A stretch of DNA of 64,000 bases, taken from NCBI GenBank assembly GCA_020697375.1, contig JAJFBJ010000007.1, positions 38,857 through 102,856 on the forward strand, given 5' to 3'. Source of the DNA: Nitrospira sp. Lineage in GTDB: Bacteria; Nitrospirota; Nitrospiria; Nitrospirales; Nitrospiraceae. The notes beneath the pieces were generated by a model. That model saw nothing but the letters and a program-made list of their open reading frames with translations, did no database searches and was not told where the DNA came from. The position numbers and the translations under genes are program-made. Below are positions 1 to 9,264 of this stretch, in pieces. How positions within the stretch are numbered: the stretch's first letter is position 1; each line of letters begins with the position of its first letter.

Positions 1-250
1 CGTCGATGAAAAAAGTTTTGCGGTCATCGGCGGCAGGTCCGAATCCGTGCAACAATATTTGAAGGAACATGCGACGTCGCAACTTCCGACGCTCAAAGAC
101 GCTCTCTCGCGTTGTCTCGGCGCCTTGGAGCACGTCGCGAATCAAAAGATCCCCTCCGATAATCTTGAGGTGGCCTTGTTGGATAGGACCCGCCCCGGGC
201 GCAAATTCAAACGATTGAGCAGCTCCGATCTCTCTCAGCTTTTCGCTTAG
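1..250 (+). CDS. prcA: 20S proteasome alpha subunit, C-terminal part (gene cut by window edge)
   Basis: The reading frame is open from base 2 and ends at TAG 248-250. About 82 C-terminal residues are visible. They contain FAVIGG and, near the end, LEVALLDRTRPGRKFKRL, which closely resembles the end of actinobacterial PrcA (LEVAVLDANRPRRAFRRI in Mycobacterium). PrcA forms the outer gated rings of the bacterial 20S core particle in the cytoplasm, which degrades pupylated proteins. The Pup ligase gene follows 157 bp downstream, the order known from Pup-proteasome loci. The catalytic beta subunit, Pup and Dop would lie upstream, outside the window. Only the tail can be read, so the identification rests on that match and on the neighbour. 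Confidence 0.85.
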   Translation, partial: VDEKSFAVIGGRSESVQQYLKEHATSQLPTLKDALSRCLGALEHVANQKIPSDNLEVALLDRTRPGRKFKRLSSSDLSQLFA

Positions 251-348
251 CCCTTCTTCCCGATCAACGAGCTTCATCCTCAGGGATCGACCGGAATCGA
301 AAGAGCGCTTTCACTAATCTTCCTCCCGCGTCCGATCATGGGCGTCTG

Positions 349-377
349 TTGAAGCCTCGTGCGTCACGGTGTATCCT
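349..377 (+). promoter_or_regulatory. sigma70-type promoter for pafA, with small inverted repeat over the -10
   Basis: TTGAAG (349-354) and TATCCT (372-377) are separated by exactly 17 bp. The expected transcription start is near 384, giving a leader of about 24 nt before the ATG at 408. The -10 lies inside the inverted repeat GTATC-CT-GATAC (371-382), a possible operator. This suggests that pafA can be transcribed separately from the proteasome subunits. Both hexamers match consensus only in 4 of 6 positions. Confidence 0.45.
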
Positions 378-407
378 GATACAGACTTTTCGAGGGACTA
401 CACGCCT

Positions 408-1784
408 ATGCAACAACGTATCTTCGGCTTGGAGAACGAATATGGTTTGATCTTTTCCCCGAACGGGAAGATTTATCTCCCGATGGAAAAAGTGCTGGGC
501 TATATCTTCGAGGGATTGATTCCCAACAGTTGGCCTTCCAATGCATTTCTGGTCAACGGCGCGCGATTCTATCAGGATACCGGCTGCCATCCGGAATACT
601 CCACACCGGAATGCGACAATATTCTGGATCTGGTCATCCATGACAAGGCGGGCGAGCGTTTGTTGGAAGCCTGTTTGCCGGCCGCAGAAGAGCGGCTGCG
701 TGAAGAAGGCCTATCGGGGGAAATCTACATTTTCAAGAACAACACCGACTCGCTCGGCAATACGTACGGCTGCCATGAAAACTACCTCATGCGCCGGGAC
801 GTCGATTTTTGGAAGGTCACGGAACAACTCATCCCCTTTTTCGTGACGCGGCAAATCTATTCCGGCGCCGGCAAGGTGCTGAAGGTTTCCGGCAAGCCTC
901 AATATTTCATTTCACAGCGAGCACAGCATATTCATGAAAAGACTTCGTCCTCGACGACATCGTCACGAAGCATCATCAATACCCGTGATGAGCCTCACGC
1001 AGATGCAGAGAAGTATCGGCGGTTGCATATCATCGTGGGTGATTCGAACATGTCGGAATACGCCACCTATCTGAAGGTCGGAACGGCGACATTGGTGCTG
1101 TCGATGATCGAGGCAGGGTTTACCGTGACCGGCATGGAACTTGAAGATCCCGTCAAGGCCATCCGTGAGATTTCCCGCGACCCCATGCTCAATAAGAAGG
1201 TCAAGCTGGATGACGGCCGGCAGATGACCGCCATTGAAATTCAACGGGTCTACGTGAAGCGCGCGAAAGAGTTCCTGGCTGCACAGTCGCATGATCCGCT
1301 TTTGGATGATGTCCTGGCGAAGTGGGTATCGATACTCGACCGTCTCGAAGAGGATCCGATGCAATTGGTGCAGGAGATCGATTGGGTGATGAAGAAACAT
1401 CTCATCCAGTCCTACACCGAAAAGAAAAACTGCGGCTGGGACGACCCCAGGGTCTTTCTGCTGGATTTGCAATTTCATGACGTGAAACGAACCCGCGGGC
1501 TATATTATCTGATGGAGAATCGAGGAATGGCCGTTCGGATCGTTGAGGAGGAGGCGGTACAGCGCGCCATGTCGGTGCCGCCCCAAACCACCCGGGCCAA
1601 AGTCCGCGGCGATTTTATCCGGTTCGCCCGTGCGAAAAACCGGTCCTACACGGTGGACTGGACCTATCTGAAACTCAATGGGTATTGGGAAGAGACGATT
1701 CTCTGCATGGACCCGTTCAGCGCGGTGAACCGGCGGGTCGAAGAATTGTTGTCGCAGGTTTCAGGCGCGCGATTTTATCGCTAA
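408..1784 (+). CDS. pafA: Pup--protein ligase (proteasome accessory factor A)
   Basis: PafA activates the C-terminal glutamate of Pup with ATP and joins it to lysines of target proteins, marking them for the proteasome. The 458-residue product begins MQQRIFGLENEYG and matches actinobacterial PafA throughout: the catalytic aspartate lies in ARFYQDTG (Asp57), followed by HPEYSTPECD, FKNNTDSLGNTYGCHENY, INTRDEPHADAEKYRRLH and the late PPQTTRAKVRGDFI. The long N-terminal insertion (Dop loop) of the depupylase Dop is absent, so PafA is preferred over Dop. The ATG at 408 is chosen because it aligns with the family start and has GAGGGA at 392-397. An upstream in-frame GTG at 369 would lie ahead of the predicted transcription start. 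Confidence 0.95.
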   Translation: MQQRIFGLENEYGLIFSPNGKIYLPMEKVLGYIFEGLIPNSWPSNAFLVNGARFYQDTGCHPEYSTPECDNILDLVIHDKAGERLLEACLPAAEERLREEGLSGEIYIFKNNTDSLGNTYGCHENYLMRRDVDFWKVTEQLIPFFVTRQIYSGAGKVLKVSGKPQYFISQRAQHIHEKTSSSTTSSRSIINTRDEPHADAEKYRRLHIIVGDSNMSEYATYLKVGTATLVLSMIEAGFTVTGMELEDPVKAIREISRDPMLNKKVKLDDGRQMTAIEIQRVYVKRAKEFLAAQSHDPLLDDVLAKWVSILDRLEEDPMQLVQEIDWVMKKHLIQSYTEKKNCGWDDPRVFLLDLQFHDVKRTRGLYYLMENRGMAVRIVEEEAVQRAMSVPPQTTRAKVRGDFIRFARAKNRSYTVDWTYLKLNGYWEETILCMDPFSAVNRRVEELLSQVSGARFYR

Positions 1785-1815
1785 AACGGAGGAAAGACCG
1801 AGTCGAGGCAAGACC

Positions 1816-2799
1816 ATGTCGCTGTTCAATCGACTCCTGATCATTTCCGTGGTGCTGCTGACCAGCGTGTTCCCGGTCGAATTGTTCCCGAACCAGGCTC
1901 GCACGCCGCGAGGCTCCGACGGTCAATTCAATGGGAAGCAGGGACAGATCATTCTTATTAAAGTCCCGGACCTCAGGGAGGCCACCAGCGTGAAAGGCCG
2001 GTTCCTGGGACGCACCGTGACGATGTTCCCGGATCCCTCCGCCGGCGAAACCGGGTATGTCGGGCTTCTGGGCATCGACATGCAGGATGAGCCAGGTTCC
2101 CACGAGTTGACGATCGATGCGCAATTGGGCGAGGAGATGAGACACTTCACGTACCACGTGCTCGTCGGGAAAACCAAATTCGCCGTGGAGCATCTCACCT
2201 TGCCTAAAGACAAGGTCGATCTCGATGCCAAAGCCGCCACCCGCTGGAAGGCCGAGCAAGAGCTGATTCGTACAGCGCTGGCCGAAGAGTCCGGCATGCG
2301 TTTATGGCAGGCTGGATTCATCGAACCGGTCCGTGGAAAACGAACCGGGATTTTCGGGAGTGTCCGGATTATGAATGGCCAAGCCAGAAACCCACACAAT
2401 GGAGAAGACATCGGCGCCCCGCTCGGAACCGACGTGCTGGCCAGCAACGACGGGGTAGTTCGCCTCACCGTGGACCATATCTTCTCCGGCAGAGGCATCT
2501 ATCTGGACCATGGGCTCGGACTCTATTCGATGTATTTTCATCTCTCCGATGTGCTGGTTAAGGAGGGCGATCTGATCAAGGCCGGCCAGATCATCGGGAA
2601 GGTCGGCGCCACCGGTCGCGCCACCGGTCCGCACCTCCATTGGGGGATGAAGGTCAACGGCGCTCGCGTGAACCCTTACGCATTGCTCGACTTACCGTTT
2701 CCACAGAATCCCGCCGCTTCCAGACCGGAGTTAACCGCGCCGGTTCCCTCCGCTCAGACAGAAGCCACCTCCACCGCAGTCGGCAGCGATACAAGGTAA
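1816..2799 (+). CDS. secreted M23 family metallopeptidase (LytM domain)
   Basis: The 327-residue protein starts with a hydrophobic signal or anchor segment (about residues 5-24), followed by an Ig-like beta-rich part and a C-terminal M23 domain from about residue 165. The zinc motif is complete: His194 and Asp198 in NPHNGED and the HLH triad in GPHLHWG (His273, His275). Such enzymes cut glycyl or D-Ala-meso-Dap peptide bonds in peptidoglycan, or act as regulators of amidases; here the zinc ligands suggest activity in the periplasm. It begins 31 bp after pafA, with GAGG ahead of the ATG, so it may be cotranscribed. It converges on the hybrid kinase gene on the other strand. The last 40 residues are Pro/Ala/Thr-rich and probably disordered. 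Confidence 0.85.
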   Translation: MSLFNRLLIISVVLLTSVFPVELFPNQARTPRGSDGQFNGKQGQIILIKVPDLREATSVKGRFLGRTVTMFPDPSAGETGYVGLLGIDMQDEPGSHELTIDAQLGEEMRHFTYHVLVGKTKFAVEHLTLPKDKVDLDAKAATRWKAEQELIRTALAEESGMRLWQAGFIEPVRGKRTGIFGSVRIMNGQARNPHNGEDIGAPLGTDVLASNDGVVRLTVDHIFSGRGIYLDHGLGLYSMYFHLSDVLVKEGDLIKAGQIIGKVGATGRATGPHLHWGMKVNGARVNPYALLDLPFPQNPAASRPELTAPVPSAQTEATSTAVGSDTR

Positions 2800-2866
2800 G
2801 AGGCGTCGGACAGCGCGGACGGTTGTGCGGCGCCGCCGATCGCGCTAAGCGTTTGCCGAATGTTGC

Positions 2867-5308
2867 TCACCGAGACCGCAAGCGCGAGCCCTCCATGCTC
2901 GTATCCAGAGCTGCCAGGACCGCCCCGGTCAGGGAGTCGGGAGTGTATGGTTTCGGCAGGAATGCCGTGCGTGATTCAAAGGATGCCAAAAATTCCTTTC
3001 CCCTATCCGCATAGCCGGATGTAATGATTACTTTGATGTCCGGTTGCATGGCTTTCAGTTCGGTAGCCAGTTGCGATCCGGCCATGCCGGGCATGATCAT
3101 GTCTGTCACGAGCAGCGCAATATGGGTTCTTTGCGTTCGAGCAATGGCCAAAGCTTCCTCGGCGTTTCGCGCCGCTAACACGGTGTAGTGTTGGGTAGTC
3201 AGTACGGTGTGCGCCAGGGTTCGGACCATATCATCGTCTTCCACGAGAAGAATCGTTTCCGACTTTCGCGCCGCTTCTTGAGGCTGAAGCGGCGGACGTG
3301 GGAGATCGGATTGCTGGTCGGTGCGCGGCAAGTAGATCGTAAAGGCCGTGCCCTTTCCGGGATCACTCCTGATGCCAATGGTGCCTCCGCTCTGTCTGAC
3401 AATGCCATAGACCGTGGAGAGTCCCAGTCCGGTTCCCTTCCCGAGCTCCTTCGTGGTGAAAAACGGTTCGAACACCTGTGCCAGCGTTTCCCCGTCCATT
3501 CCGCATCCTGTGTCTCGAACAACCAGCGTCACATAGGGACCGGGTTCTAGAGGATCGGGCCAGGAAGGATCGGAATGTGAAATCGACACTTCCCTGGTTT
3601 CAAGTTCGAGCCGACCGCCTTGTGGCATCGCGTCACGGGCATTGACGACGAGGTTCATCACCACCTGCTCGATTTGACCGGGATCTGCGCGGATCCGTCC
3701 TACCGTGGGATCCAAGGTGACCACGAGATTGATATCCTCACCGATGACGCGTTCCATCAATTCGGCGATGTCCGCCACGCGCTCGTTGAGGTTAAGCACC
3801 TGATGTTCGACGACCTGGTGACGGGTGAAAGCCAGCAGCTGCCGAGTCAGGCCGGTGGCCTTGTTGCCGGCTTCCTTGATCTGAGCCAGGCCGCGGCGAA
3901 ATCGGGAATCGAGGGCGGGGTCTTCCATCAACAGCTCGGACCAGCTATTGATGACCGTCAAGAGGTTATTGAAGTCGTGCGCGATACCACCTGCCATGCG
4001 CCCTAATGCTTCCATCTTATGTGCCTGACGCAGCTGTCGTTCGAGGTCTTTGCGATGGAAGAATTGGCTGATCTTGGAGCCCAATTCCGACACCATCTCC
4101 AGTTTAGCGACGGTAGGCCGAAAGACTTCATGGGTGAGAAACTCCATGATACCCAGGATGTCTTTACCTTTATGGATCGGAAAGGCGACTCCACCGCGCA
4201 GATCGGCTCGCCGGGCGGCCTCACCGGCCGGAAATGCCGCTTCCTTCAAAATGTCAGGACAGAGGATGGCGTCTCCGGATTTCCAGACTTGCCCTGCCAA
4301 CCCCATACCCTGCCGCAACAGCAGCGACCGGTAGAGCCGCGAAAATTCCTCCGCGGGGGCTCCGGAATGGTGCCACAGCGCGTCGCAGCGCAATGCTTTT
4401 TCCTGGGAATCGACCAGCCACAACGTTCCCAATGCCCAGCCTTTGAGCTCGCACATGGCGCGGATGATTTTTGGGACGGCCTCGCTCAGGGAGACCGAGT
4501 CGTCGAGCGCCAGGCCGACGGCCAACTGGGCGGCATGCAAAGTTTCCGTCTGCCTCCATTCGGTAATGTCGGTCTTGGCTCCGATCATGCGGCTGGGTGC
4601 GCCATGATGGTCCCGGAGCACATAGCCTCGATCGATGACATAGGCGTAGGCGCCGTCGGCCCGGCGAAAGCGATACTCCGCCGTCCACAAGTGTTGGTCG
4701 GACTGAAGCACTCGAGTGATGTCGGCAATGACCGAGTTCCGGTCTTCCGGGTGAATCAGCTCAGACCAGGCCACCCAGCCCTTTCCAAGACTCTGCGGCC
4801 CATACCCGTACACCGATTCATAGGCGTCGTTCCACCAGATCACATCGGTCGCTATATCCCAATCCCAGATTCCGTCCCTGGTCGCGAGACAGGTCAGGTG
4901 AAACCTCTCTTCGCTCTTCCGCAAGGCTTGCTCGACGCGATGTCGCCCCATGGCATAACGAATAGCCCGCCTCAGCGCATCGCCGGTCAGGCGACCCTTC
5001 ACGAGATAGTCCTGCGCCCCGTGAAGTAAGGCTTCCTCCGCCACGGCCTCATTGTCCAGCCCGGTCAGGACGATGACCGGTGCGCCATGGGCTTGGGCTC
5101 TCACTCTATCGAGCGTCTCCAGCCCGTCGCTGTCCGGCAACGACAAATCGATTAGGATAGCGTCGATGCGATCTTTCGCAAGCTTCAAGAATCCTGTTTC
5201 CAGCCTGTCGGCCCAATCCAACATGAAATCATGCGGGGACCGCTCAGACAGCGCTTCACGAATCAAGTGGACATCGTCTTCATTATCTTCGATGAGCAAC
5301 ACGTGCAT
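2867..5308 (-). CDS. hybrid sensor histidine kinase REC-PAS-GAF-HisKA-HATPase-REC
   Basis: This 813-residue soluble protein has a receiver at each end. The N-terminal receiver (about 1-120, phosphorylatable Asp54 in LIDLSLPD) is followed by a PAS domain (about 135-250), a GAF domain (about 260-415), a HisKA helix with the phosphoacceptor His444 in GGIAHDFNNLL, an ATPase domain with NLVVNARDAM and GTGLGLSTVYG, and a C-terminal receiver (about 690-805, LLVTDMIMPG). The HDFNNLL H-box is that of complex hybrid kinases. No membrane segment is seen. It starts 3 nt after the stop of the stand-alone receiver gene, with GAGAAGG ahead of its ATG, so it is the last gene of a three-gene cassette. It probably receives phosphate signals from the same relay. 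The stimulus and output are unknown. Confidence 0.9.
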   Translation of the reverse strand: MHVLLIEDNEDDVHLIREALSERSPHDFMLDWADRLETGFLKLAKDRIDAILIDLSLPDSDGLETLDRVRAQAHGAPVIVLTGLDNEAVAEEALLHGAQDYLVKGRLTGDALRRAIRYAMGRHRVEQALRKSEERFHLTCLATRDGIWDWDIATDVIWWNDAYESVYGYGPQSLGKGWVAWSELIHPEDRNSVIADITRVLQSDQHLWTAEYRFRRADGAYAYVIDRGYVLRDHHGAPSRMIGAKTDITEWRQTETLHAAQLAVGLALDDSVSLSEAVPKIIRAMCELKGWALGTLWLVDSQEKALRCDALWHHSGAPAEEFSRLYRSLLLRQGMGLAGQVWKSGDAILCPDILKEAAFPAGEAARRADLRGGVAFPIHKGKDILGIMEFLTHEVFRPTVAKLEMVSELGSKISQFFHRKDLERQLRQAHKMEALGRMAGGIAHDFNNLLTVINSWSELLMEDPALDSRFRRGLAQIKEAGNKATGLTRQLLAFTRHQVVEHQVLNLNERVADIAELMERVIGEDINLVVTLDPTVGRIRADPGQIEQVVMNLVVNARDAMPQGGRLELETREVSISHSDPSWPDPLEPGPYVTLVVRDTGCGMDGETLAQVFEPFFTTKELGKGTGLGLSTVYGIVRQSGGTIGIRSDPGKGTAFTIYLPRTDQQSDLPRPPLQPQEAARKSETILLVEDDDMVRTLAHTVLTTQHYTVLAARNAEEALAIARTQRTHIALLVTDMIMPGMAGSQLATELKAMQPDIKVIITSGYADRGKEFLASFESRTAFLPKPYTPDSLTGAVLAALDTSMEGSRLRSR

Positions 5309-5311
5309 GCA

Positions 5312-5758
5312 TCACCTTCTCAGTGCCGGAATTTTGGACACGAGGCTCCAATACAGCTCGAACTCCCTCACGACCGCGATGAACCTGGTCAAGGTCACCG
5401 GCTTGCGAATATAGGAACAGGCTCCCTGCTCGAACGACCGGAGAATATCTTCATCCCGCTCACTGACGGTCAGCATGATCACCGGGAGCGGACGAAGCCG
5501 TGCGTCCGCCTTGATCTCCGTCAGCACTTCCAGCCCTGTTTTCTTCGGCATGTTGATGTCGAGGAGCACCATGCCGGGCATGGGCGCCTGGGAAAATCGC
5601 TCTTCCCCGCGCAAATAGGCCATGGCTTCCTCTCCATCCCGCACCACCGCGATGCGGTTGAGCATTTTGCCTTCGGCGAAGGCTTCCTGGATGAGCACGA
5701 TATCGTCTTCATTGTCTTCCGCGACCAAAATATCGAACGGCCTGATAGTCATAGTCAC
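5312..5758 (-). CDS. stand-alone response regulator receiver (Rcp1-like)
   Basis: The 148-residue protein is a single receiver domain without an output domain. It shows the acidic pair in LVAEDNEDD, the phosphoacceptor Asp67 in MVLLDINMP, and the conserved lysine in YIRKPV. This form, with an extended NMPKKTGLEVL segment, is typical of Rcp1-type regulators that pair with PAS/GAF kinases and shuttle phosphate. It starts at GTG 5758, which overlaps the stop of the upstream multi-PAS kinase (GTGA, 5755-5758), with an alternative ATG at 5752. Because it sits between two kinases it may be a diffusible carrier from the membrane kinase to the hybrid kinase; that is inference from order and coupling. 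Confidence 0.9.
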   Translation of the reverse strand: MTMTIRPFDILVAEDNEDDIVLIQEAFAEGKMLNRIAVVRDGEEAMAYLRGEERFSQAPMPGMVLLDINMPKKTGLEVLTEIKADARLRPLPVIMLTVSERDEDILRSFEQGACSYIRKPVTLTRFIAVVREFELYWSLVSKIPALRR

Positions 5759-8700
5759 ACCTTGGTAGAAAGGTTCTGTGCCGTACCGAAGGTAATGTAA
5801 AATTCAGATCCTCCCTGTTCCCGAGATACAACCCAGGCACGGCCTCCGTGTCGTTCGGCCACCTGTCTGACGATTGCCAGCCCCGCCCCGGTGCCTTCAA
5901 TTTCACGTCCGACCGCACGCCGGAACAATTCGAAAATCCGCTCCCGCTGATCCGGAGAGACTCCCGGACCTCGATCCCTCACGATCAATCCCAACATGCA
6001 ATGTCCTTCCGGCTCTTGCTTGCGATACGAGTCGATCTCGACCTCCGGAGGTTCTCCGTGACGGGCAAACTTCAAGGCGTTCGATACCAGATTATAGATG
6101 CCCTGTATGGCCCAGGTTCTGTTGACCAGCATGCGTGGCAGAGGTGAGCGAATCGTAATTCGCGCATGCGTGTCTTTGATGCGTGTTTCCAGCCGGCGCA
6201 GGACTTCCTGTACCAGCAGCTCAGCTTCCACTTCTTCGACAGGCGGATCCATGCGCTGCGCGCGGGACAGATCAAGAATGTCGGTGAGCAATTGGTCGAG
6301 CCGTTGGGTAGCGCGGACGATCCGCATGAGAAAATCACGGCCCTTCTCATCGAGCCGGTCCGCATAGCGCTCCTGAAGGAGAAGTGAGAAACTCTCAATC
6401 GCACGAAGCGGCTCTTTCAAATCATGGGATGTGACATAGAGAAGGGTTTCCAGGTCCCTATTTTTCTTGAGGAGCATGACCTCGAAACGCCTTCGCTCGG
6501 TGATGTCGCGATTGGTCTCCAGCACCAGACTGCGGCCATCGCTCTTGAGCAAACCCAACCGGCTTTCAACGAGCACCTCTTGCCCGTCCTTGGTGCGCTG
6601 ATGAATCTCGCCCGCCCATTCACCGGTGGATTCCAACGCGGCCTGGATGTCCGAGAGCGGGCAGGGAAATGTCGTGTTCAGCAGACGATGGCTCATCTTC
6701 TGCAACGCGTCCGATTTCGTATAGCCGTACAGCTGTTCGCAGCCTCGGTTCCATTCCACGATCCCGCTCTGCATATCCCAGGCGAAGATCGGTTCATACG
6801 ACAATTCCAAGAGTTTGCGCTGCTGGTTCATCGTCTCCTCGGCCCGCTTTCTGGCGGTGATGTCACGGGCGATCGTCGAGATACCGATGACCGTTCCCGC
6901 GGCATCCTTGATCGGCGAAATAGTCAGCGAAACATAAAGATAAGTGGCGTCTTTGCGCGCGCGCACCGCTTCGTGCTGACGATGTTGTTTGCCCGCCTTG
7001 ACCTCCTCAAAAAGTGTCCATTCCTCTTGCCGTTGATCGCGTGGAACGATCTGACCGATCGGACGGCCGACGATTTCATCGGCGAGGTAGCCGAACATCT
7101 GTTCGGCGCTTAGATTCCATGTCAGAACGAGTCCGTCCAATCCTTGACTGATGATGGCGTCGGAAGATGACTCGACAATCGCTCCCAGTCGAGCCTGCAC
7201 GTCTTCGGCGCGCTTGCGATCGTGGATGTCCATGTTCGTGCCGAGCCATTTTATTAAACGGCCGTTTCCGTCGCGAAGGGGAGTGGCCCGGGCATGAAAC
7301 CATCGATAGGCGCCGTCCTTCCTCCGGATGCGGAATTCATGCTCGAACGGATGACCGCCGAGCACGGCGGCGTTCCAGCCATCGACGGTCGCCTGTCGAT
7401 CTTCGGAATGAAGTTGTTGAAACCAACCGGTTCCGAGTTGTACTCCTTCCGGGACGCCGGTATAGGCGACCCATTGCGGACTGAGGTAATCGCAGGAGCC
7501 TTCCGGCAGACAAGTCCAGACCAGCTGCGGCAGGCACTCCAATAATTCGCGGAAACGGGCTTCACTTGCTTTGAGCGCATCCTCCGCCTGTTTTCGTTGG
7601 GACACGTCACGCAGGATCACGGTAAACAGCTTCTGCCCACGAGCACGCACCTGTGAAACGGAGGCTTCGATGGGAAATTGTTCTCCATTCATTCGGAACC
7701 CGTAGATGCTGTTGAGTTCCCCCATTTGAGGCCTGCCGACCGCGGTCCGACCGGATGCTTCAGCAGGGTTCTTGCGGGCTGCTCGAAACCATTCGGGAAT
7801 GAACTTCGCGATCGGTCGACTGAGGGCCGCCTCCGCCTTGCATGCGAACATGGTTTCTGCCGATACATTGAAGTGCGTGATCTCTTGGCGTTCATTGACG
7901 GTGATAATCGCGTCCATTGCCGAGCCGATGATACCGCTGAGTCGCTCCTCGCTTTCCCTCGCGGCTAGGAGCGCGTCCTTATGCTCGGTGATATCGATAC
8001 AGGACCCGATGAAGCCGGCAAAGACTTCGTCGGCCTCGTAGCGCGGCAGGCCGTGGTCCAGCAGCCAGCGCCACTGCCCGTCATGGCGCCGTAACCGGTA
8101 TTCGATCTTGAATTCCTGTCTGGCCTCGAACGAGCTCTCATAGACCTTCAGGCGACTGTCGAGATCGTCGGGATGGATATGCCGGGACCAGCCGTTGCCC
8201 GATTCTTCTTCCAAACGATGGCCCACGAATTCGAGCCAGGGTTTGTTGAACCAGGTGCAGGTCTTGGTGGTGTCGCTGATCCATATCAGCACCGGCGCGC
8301 TGTTCGCCATGAGGCGAAACCGGTTTTCGCTGATGCTCAACGCCGCTTGTGTTCGTTTGCTCTGAGCGAGCTGTCGCTCCAATTGCTCGTTCGCGATACG
8401 GAGTTCCGCCGTGCGCTGCCGCACGTCGTCTTCGAGAGCGTTGTGGCTCAGGCGGAGGGCTTCATCGGCCTTCCTTCGTTCAGTGATGTCGAGCAGCGTC
8501 GAGCGGCTGGCGATGAAACGTCCTTCGGCATCTCTCAAGGCAGTGGCGTTGAGCAGAACGGGAAGGATAGTTCCGTCCTTCCGAACCATATCAAGCTCCA
8601 AATCGTGGATATGGCCATCTTTGATAAAGCGGGGGAAGCGTTCGTGAAACAGTTGCGCGCTGGTTGGAGTCAGGAGTTCGAGGATCGGTTTCTTGCCGAC

Positions 8701-9264
8701 GATGTCATGTCTCGTGTAGCCCAACCAATCGAGTTCGGTCTGATTCACGGCAATGATCAGGCCGTGAGGATTGAGAGAATGGTACCCGCAAGGCGCACGA
8801 TCGTAGAGATCCTCCACTTCTTCGGCGTTTTTTAACAATAGCCGTTCTCGGTGCTGCAGGGCCTCATGCTCGACTTCCAAAATCGCCGCTTTGATCAGTT
8901 CTTGAGTCATGCGCTTCTGCTGAACGATGAGATAGGCGATGAGAGCAAAAACGCCGAGGCTGACCGAACGATTGATGAGTGGAATCCATGAGGGAACGCC
9001 CTCGAGATGGGGAGAAACGAGATAGTCTAGAGATGTGAGTGTTGCGCAGAACAGGGCGGTGACCGGTGGAGTCCAATAGTAGGGCGCCTGATAAGTGAGT
9101 ACCAACGGCACAAGATAAAGAATCCAGACGGGGATCCCGCTGGGAGCCATGCTGTCCAGTAGGAAGATCGCCCCCGTCAGAACGCCGATGAGGCCGAGTC
9201 TCGCCAATCCATGCAGAAATCGGCTGGGTGGTTCTTTCGATCCGGCGCCTTCGGGCATGACCAT
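5755..9264 (-). CDS. membrane sensor histidine kinase with about six PAS domains
   Basis: From ATG 9264 the product has 1169 residues. Residues about 15-110 hold four hydrophobic segments, then a coiled linker (KRMTQELIKAAILEVEHEA). Six PAS/PAC units follow, each ending in a motif such as LLDITERRKADEAL, CIDITEHKDAL, ILRDVSQRKQAEDAL, NMDIHDRKRAED, IARDITARKRAEETM and NRDITERRRFEVML. The kinase core has His947 in VTSHDLKEPLRAI, NLVSNALKF and GTGAGLAIVRQ. There is no receiver domain. The HDLKEP H-box resembles bacteriophytochrome-type kinases that pair with Rcp-like regulators, which fits the next gene. AGGA precedes ATG 9264 at good spacing, while the upstream TTG 9285 lacks a ribosome site. 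Ligand and stimulus cannot be told from sequence. Confidence 0.9.
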   Translation of the reverse strand: MVMPEGAGSKEPPSRFLHGLARLGLIGVLTGAIFLLDSMAPSGIPVWILYLVPLVLTYQAPYYWTPPVTALFCATLTSLDYLVSPHLEGVPSWIPLINRSVSLGVFALIAYLIVQQKRMTQELIKAAILEVEHEALQHRERLLLKNAEEVEDLYDRAPCGYHSLNPHGLIIAVNQTELDWLGYTRHDIVGKKPILELLTPTSAQLFHERFPRFIKDGHIHDLELDMVRKDGTILPVLLNATALRDAEGRFIASRSTLLDITERRKADEALRLSHNALEDDVRQRTAELRIANEQLERQLAQSKRTQAALSISENRFRLMANSAPVLIWISDTTKTCTWFNKPWLEFVGHRLEEESGNGWSRHIHPDDLDSRLKVYESSFEARQEFKIEYRLRRHDGQWRWLLDHGLPRYEADEVFAGFIGSCIDITEHKDALLAARESEERLSGIIGSAMDAIITVNERQEITHFNVSAETMFACKAEAALSRPIAKFIPEWFRAARKNPAEASGRTAVGRPQMGELNSIYGFRMNGEQFPIEASVSQVRARGQKLFTVILRDVSQRKQAEDALKASEARFRELLECLPQLVWTCLPEGSCDYLSPQWVAYTGVPEGVQLGTGWFQQLHSEDRQATVDGWNAAVLGGHPFEHEFRIRRKDGAYRWFHARATPLRDGNGRLIKWLGTNMDIHDRKRAEDVQARLGAIVESSSDAIISQGLDGLVLTWNLSAEQMFGYLADEIVGRPIGQIVPRDQRQEEWTLFEEVKAGKQHRQHEAVRARKDATYLYVSLTISPIKDAAGTVIGISTIARDITARKRAEETMNQQRKLLELSYEPIFAWDMQSGIVEWNRGCEQLYGYTKSDALQKMSHRLLNTTFPCPLSDIQAALESTGEWAGEIHQRTKDGQEVLVESRLGLLKSDGRSLVLETNRDITERRRFEVMLLKKNRDLETLLYVTSHDLKEPLRAIESFSLLLQERYADRLDEKGRDFLMRIVRATQRLDQLLTDILDLSRAQRMDPPVEEVEAELLVQEVLRRLETRIKDTHARITIRSPLPRMLVNRTWAIQGIYNLVSNALKFARHGEPPEVEIDSYRKQEPEGHCMLGLIVRDRGPGVSPDQRERIFELFRRAVGREIEGTGAGLAIVRQVAERHGGRAWVVSREQGGSEFYITFGTAQNLSTKV

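Noticed and set aside
47..250. Separate 67-residue gene
   Set aside because: The frame is open to the window start and the sequence is the C-terminus of PrcA.
369..407. Upstream GTG giving a 13-residue longer PafA
   Set aside because: It lies before or on the predicted -10 element, has no ribosome-binding site, and PafA homologues begin at the MQQRIFG position.
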